Below, piece by piece: positions 61,600 to 64,000 of a stretch of 64,000 nt of DNA. The notes beneath the pieces are model-generated. The model had not been told where the DNA came from and ran no database searches. It saw nothing but the letters and a program-made list of their open reading frames with translations. The number at the start of each line of letters is the position of its first letter. Position 1 is the stretch's first letter. A program made the position numbers and the translations under genes. Source of the DNA: Streptomyces varsoviensis (GTDB lineage: Bacteria; Actinomycetota; Actinomycetes; Streptomycetales; Streptomycetaceae); assembly GCF_000718635.1 (NCBI RefSeq), contig NZ_JOBF01000003.1, positions 372,001 to 436,000 of the forward strand, written 5' to 3'.

Positions 61600-62709
61600 T
61601 CAGTCGTCGCTTCCTCGGTCGGGGTCGCGGTCGTGCACCGCGTCGTCGTAGAGCTTGAAGATCTCGTCGTCGTCGATCGGGCTGTAGGAGACCTTGGACG
61701 CGTCGTCGCCGTCCGGGCCGCCGCCGTTGAGGCCGCCGAGCACGCCGATCAGCTCGCCGGTCTTCGTCTTCTCGTTGAAGTGTGCCAGCCAGGGGCTGCC
61801 CGAGGTACCCGAGTAGAAGCCGTCGCAGTCCATGCGGAGCTGCCGGTAGTCCTTGAGGCGGCTGGTCATGGCGGTGCAGCGGATGGCGCGGTCGGCCGGG
61901 TCGTCGTCGGAGTCGGGGTAGCCGATGACGGTGACGCGGTTGTCGTAGCCGGGGGTGCGGGTGAGGACGTTCGCGCCCGTGACGGCCTCGATCTGCCGAC
62001 CGTCGGCGTTGCTCTTGACGGTGGCGAAGGCGAAGTCGAGGTCGGAGCCGTCGCCGTAGTCGTCCCGGCGGGGGTCGGTGAAGGTGCGGTCCACGGCCCA
62101 CACCCCGTACGGCTGGCGCTCCTCGCCCTTCTGGTAGTCCGGTACGAACGCGGCCTGGTCGCCCATCGAGCAGTGCCCGGCGGTGACCAGCAGGTTGCCC
62201 TTGGGGCTGTGCACGACGCTGGCCGTGCAGTGGTGGTTCTTCATGTCGTCGCCGACGTAGAAGAGGACGCCGACGGTGGGGATGCCGTCGAAGTGGCGGG
62301 CGCTGCCCGTGATGCGCTGGGCCGGGTCGTCGGCCTCTTTGCCGTCCTCGTCGGCCGGGGCGTCCTTGGAGGCCTTCTCGGTCTTGCTGTCCTTGCTGGC
62401 GTTGCTGTCCTTGCTGGCCTTGCCGGTCTTGTCCGCGCTGTCAGCGTTGTCGGTGTTGCCAGCGTTATTGGCGTTATCCGTCTTGGCGTCCTTGCCGGCG
62501 GTGTCCGCGTCCGGCCCCTCCTGCGGCGGAGTGGCGGCGGACATCCGCGAGGGCCCCCAGAACCGCTGGGCCCTGGCGCTCGTCCAGTCGGCGTCCCGGT
62601 CGTCGCCGCCCGGTCTGGGCACGGCCGCGGCGAGCGTGACGACATAGAGTCCCGCGAGCACGGCCCGGCCCCACCGGGCCCGGCTCCATCGGGAAAGACG
62701 CACGTACAC
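61600..62709 (-). CDS. Secreted trypsin-like serine protease
   Basis: A 369-residue protein. The N-terminus [20 protein letters not shown] is a signal peptide or anchor. Residues about 60-125 are a hydrophilic Lys/Asp/Ala-repeat linker ([20 protein letters not shown]). The S1 domain has the catalytic triad His in [11 protein letters not shown], Asp in [10 protein letters not shown] and Ser in SGTSGSPWL, with ICRC-like Cys pair positions HHCTAS and MDCDGF. It should act outside the cell. The GTG start at 62709 is the likely one; a second in-frame GTG lies at 62703. Confidence 0.88.
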   Translation of the reverse strand: MYVRLSRWSRARWGRAVLAGLYVVTLAAAVPRPGGDDRDADWTSARAQRFWGPSRMSAATPPQEGPDADTAGKDAKTDNANNAGNTDNADSADKTGKASKDSNASKDSKTEKASKDAPADEDGKEADDPAQRITGSARHFDGIPTVGVLFYVGDDMKNHHCTASVVHSPKGNLLVTAGHCSMGDQAAFVPDYQKGEERQPYGVWAVDRTFTDPRRDDYGDGSDLDFAFATVKSNADGRQIEAVTGANVLTRTPGYDNRVTVIGYPDSDDDPADRAIRCTAMTSRLKDYRQLRMDCDGFYSGTSGSPWLAHFNEKTKTGELIGVLGGLNGGGPDGDDASKVSYSPIDDDEIFKLYDDAVHDRDPDRGSDD

Positions 62710-62915
62710 CCCCGCCGCTTCTGGAAGGTCACCGACAGGCTAGCCGCAGCCACCTGCTTCCCTCCCGTATCAAAACGATTTCCTCACCGTCTTTTCGTAC
62801 ATGCCCCGTACGGCGGATCGCGTCCCAACAATCGGCGAACTGCTGCGAAACAGTCCGCCGTTTCGGCCCGGGGTTCCCTGCCCCGACACCCCCCGCTGTC
62901 CCCCCGCCGTCCCCG

Positions 62916-63698
62916 CTACCCGCCCCACTGGTCGTAGCCGAGCTTGGCGACCAGCGCGACGACGACCACGACGAGCACCACCCGCACGAACCCGCTCCCC
63001 CGCTTCAGCGCCATCCGCGCGCCCGTCGCGCCGCCGATGAGGTTGAACAGGGCCATGGGCGCGGCGAGCTGCCAGAGCACCGTGCCCTGCGCGGAGAAGG
63101 TGATCAGGGCGCCCGCGTTGGTGCAGACGTTGACGACCTTGGCGGTCGCGGAGGCCGTGACCATGTCCATGTGCAGGATCGCTACGAGCGTCAGGACGAG
63201 GAAGGTGCCGGTGCCGGGGCCGATCAGCCCGTCGTAGAAGCCGATGCCGAGGCCCGCGACGAGGATGGCGGTCAGCACGCGGGCGCGGGTGGCGGGGCCG
63301 GTCGCCGGCGCGGTGCCGAAGGCGGGCCGCAGCAGGACGAAGGCGAGCACGGCGAGCAGGACGACCATGATCAGTGGCCGGAGCACCGCGCTGTCGATGC
63401 CGGCCGCGAAGAAGGCCCCGGCCAGTGAGCCGCCCGCCGCGGCGAGCCCGATGCGCACCGCCGTCCGTACGTCCAGCGGGGCCTTGCGGGTGTAGGTGAT
63501 GGCGGCGGCGGACGTGCCGACGATCGATACGGCCTTGTTGGTGCCCAGCACGTAGGCGGGGGCGACATGGGGGAGGCCGACGAGCAGCGCCGGGAGTTGG
63601 AGGAGGCCCCCGCCGCCTACGACGGCGTCGATCCAGCCGGCCGCGGCGGCGGCCAGGCAGAGCAGGAGCAGCGTTGTCGCGGATATGTCATGGATCAC
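62916..63698 (-). CDS. TSUP-family (TauE/SafE) membrane permease
   Basis: A 260-residue protein with about eight helices in two repeats. The family pattern is visible as AGWIDAVVGGGGLLQLPALL and GIGFYDGLIGPGTGTFLVL. Members export sulfite, sulfoacetate or similar small organic anions. Start GTG 63698. The C-terminus ends in hydrophobic helix VVLVVVVVALVAKLG. Substrate unknown; no sulfur genes are near. Confidence 0.88.
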   Translation of the reverse strand: MIHDISATTLLLLCLAAAAAGWIDAVVGGGGLLQLPALLVGLPHVAPAYVLGTNKAVSIVGTSAAAITYTRKAPLDVRTAVRIGLAAAGGSLAGAFFAAGIDSAVLRPLIMVVLLAVLAFVLLRPAFGTAPATGPATRARVLTAILVAGLGIGFYDGLIGPGTGTFLVLTLVAILHMDMVTASATAKVVNVCTNAGALITFSAQGTVLWQLAAPMALFNLIGGATGARMALKRGSGFVRVVLVVVVVALVAKLGYDQWGG

Positions 63699-64000
63699 CG
63701 GCGTGATCGTACGGGCCGCCCTCGATCCGGTCTTCGAACTCGTCCTCGACCCGTTCTCGACTCGCCCGCGGTCCCCGCGACCCGTCCTCGACTCGCCCGC
63801 GGCCCCCGCGACCCGTCCGCGCCCCGTCCGCGACCCGCCCTCGACCCGTACGCGATTCCGGCATTGGATTCGAAACCGGTTGATCCCGCCCCACTGCCGC
63901 TCGGCCAGTGACACGGGTTTCAACCCTCCACCGTCCCCAAGTGGAAGATTTATGGCTTGTTTTAACTGTTAGTTGTCCGACAGCCCCTCGATTTCGCCCA
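63699..64000. repeat. 31-bp direct repeat and AT-rich edge upstream of the TSUP gene
   Basis: CTCGACTCGCCCGCGG recurs at 63756 and 63787, followed by degenerate CGCGACCCG units to about 63850. The last 65 bases (63936-64000, around GATTTATGGCTTGTTTTAAC) are unusually AT-rich and run off the window; I see no gene. Confidence 0.65.

Overview
The window is chromosomal Streptomyces DNA. GC is very high, GTG starts and 4-bp ATGA or GTGA stop/start overlaps are common, open frames oppose almost every gene, and there is an HrdA-type principal-like sigma factor next to dnaG and a dGTPase. I see no insertion sequence, phage, CRISPR array, PKS or NRPS assembly line, or replication origin. Identifications are made by eye from motifs; no database search was run.

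Layout. 1-3516: end of an ABC-2-type permease, a YtrA-like GntR regulator whose 3' end and downstream hairpins are repeated three times, then a two-gene ABC transporter on the minus strand. 3705-5206: a PucR-type regulator and a small exported protein. 5287-17713: a ten-gene plus-strand envelope operon behind a consensus promoter (DUF3068 protein, GT4, methyltransferases, a giant AftD-like arabinofuranosyltransferase homologue, a lone condensation-like protein, a DMT-type membrane protein, Trm112, FkbM methyltransferase). 17878-20501: histidine phosphatase, thioredoxin, a small secreted protein and a HAD hydrolase. 20502-22349: no gene, but a 1.65-kb inverted repeat whose arms each hold two copies of a composite element. 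22350-27674: VOC protein, MarR with twin operators and a divergent amidohydrolase, an MFS exporter preceded by a 19-residue-repeat reading frame, and a divergent TetR gene that looks leaderless.

27768-45019 is the most novel part. Two divergent operons leave a 750-bp control region. The minus operon encodes a sugar-1-phosphate nucleotidyltransferase, a YdjC/ChbG deacetylase, a GT2-GtrA fusion, a HAD phosphatase, a 4,6-dehydratase-like SDR, a class III aminotransferase, an alpha/alpha-toroid protein, GT4, a DegT-fold enzyme with His in place of the PLP lysine (ColD/E1-type 3-dehydratase signature), an orphan protein and a glycine-oxidase-like flavoprotein. The plus operon encodes a WecB-type epimerase, an ABC-2 exporter (one ATPase, two permeases, one with a TTA codon) and a GT87 glycosyltransferase. 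Together this reads as a complete make-and-export system for an unusual, probably deoxy- or aminosugar-containing glycoconjugate.

45131-64000 is mostly conserved core: a TPP-dependent acetolactate-synthase-like enzyme, three tRNAs with clear terminators, YtxH protein, FGGY kinase, TPR protein (TTA codon), hrdA, dnaG, GNAT, ferredoxin reductase, an old-yellow-enzyme homologue with an altered active-site motif, dGTPase, an adenine-deaminase-type protein, CutA, a trypsin-like protease and a TSUP permease. Short in-frame and intergenic tandem repeats occur throughout the window and look like a strain-level trait.
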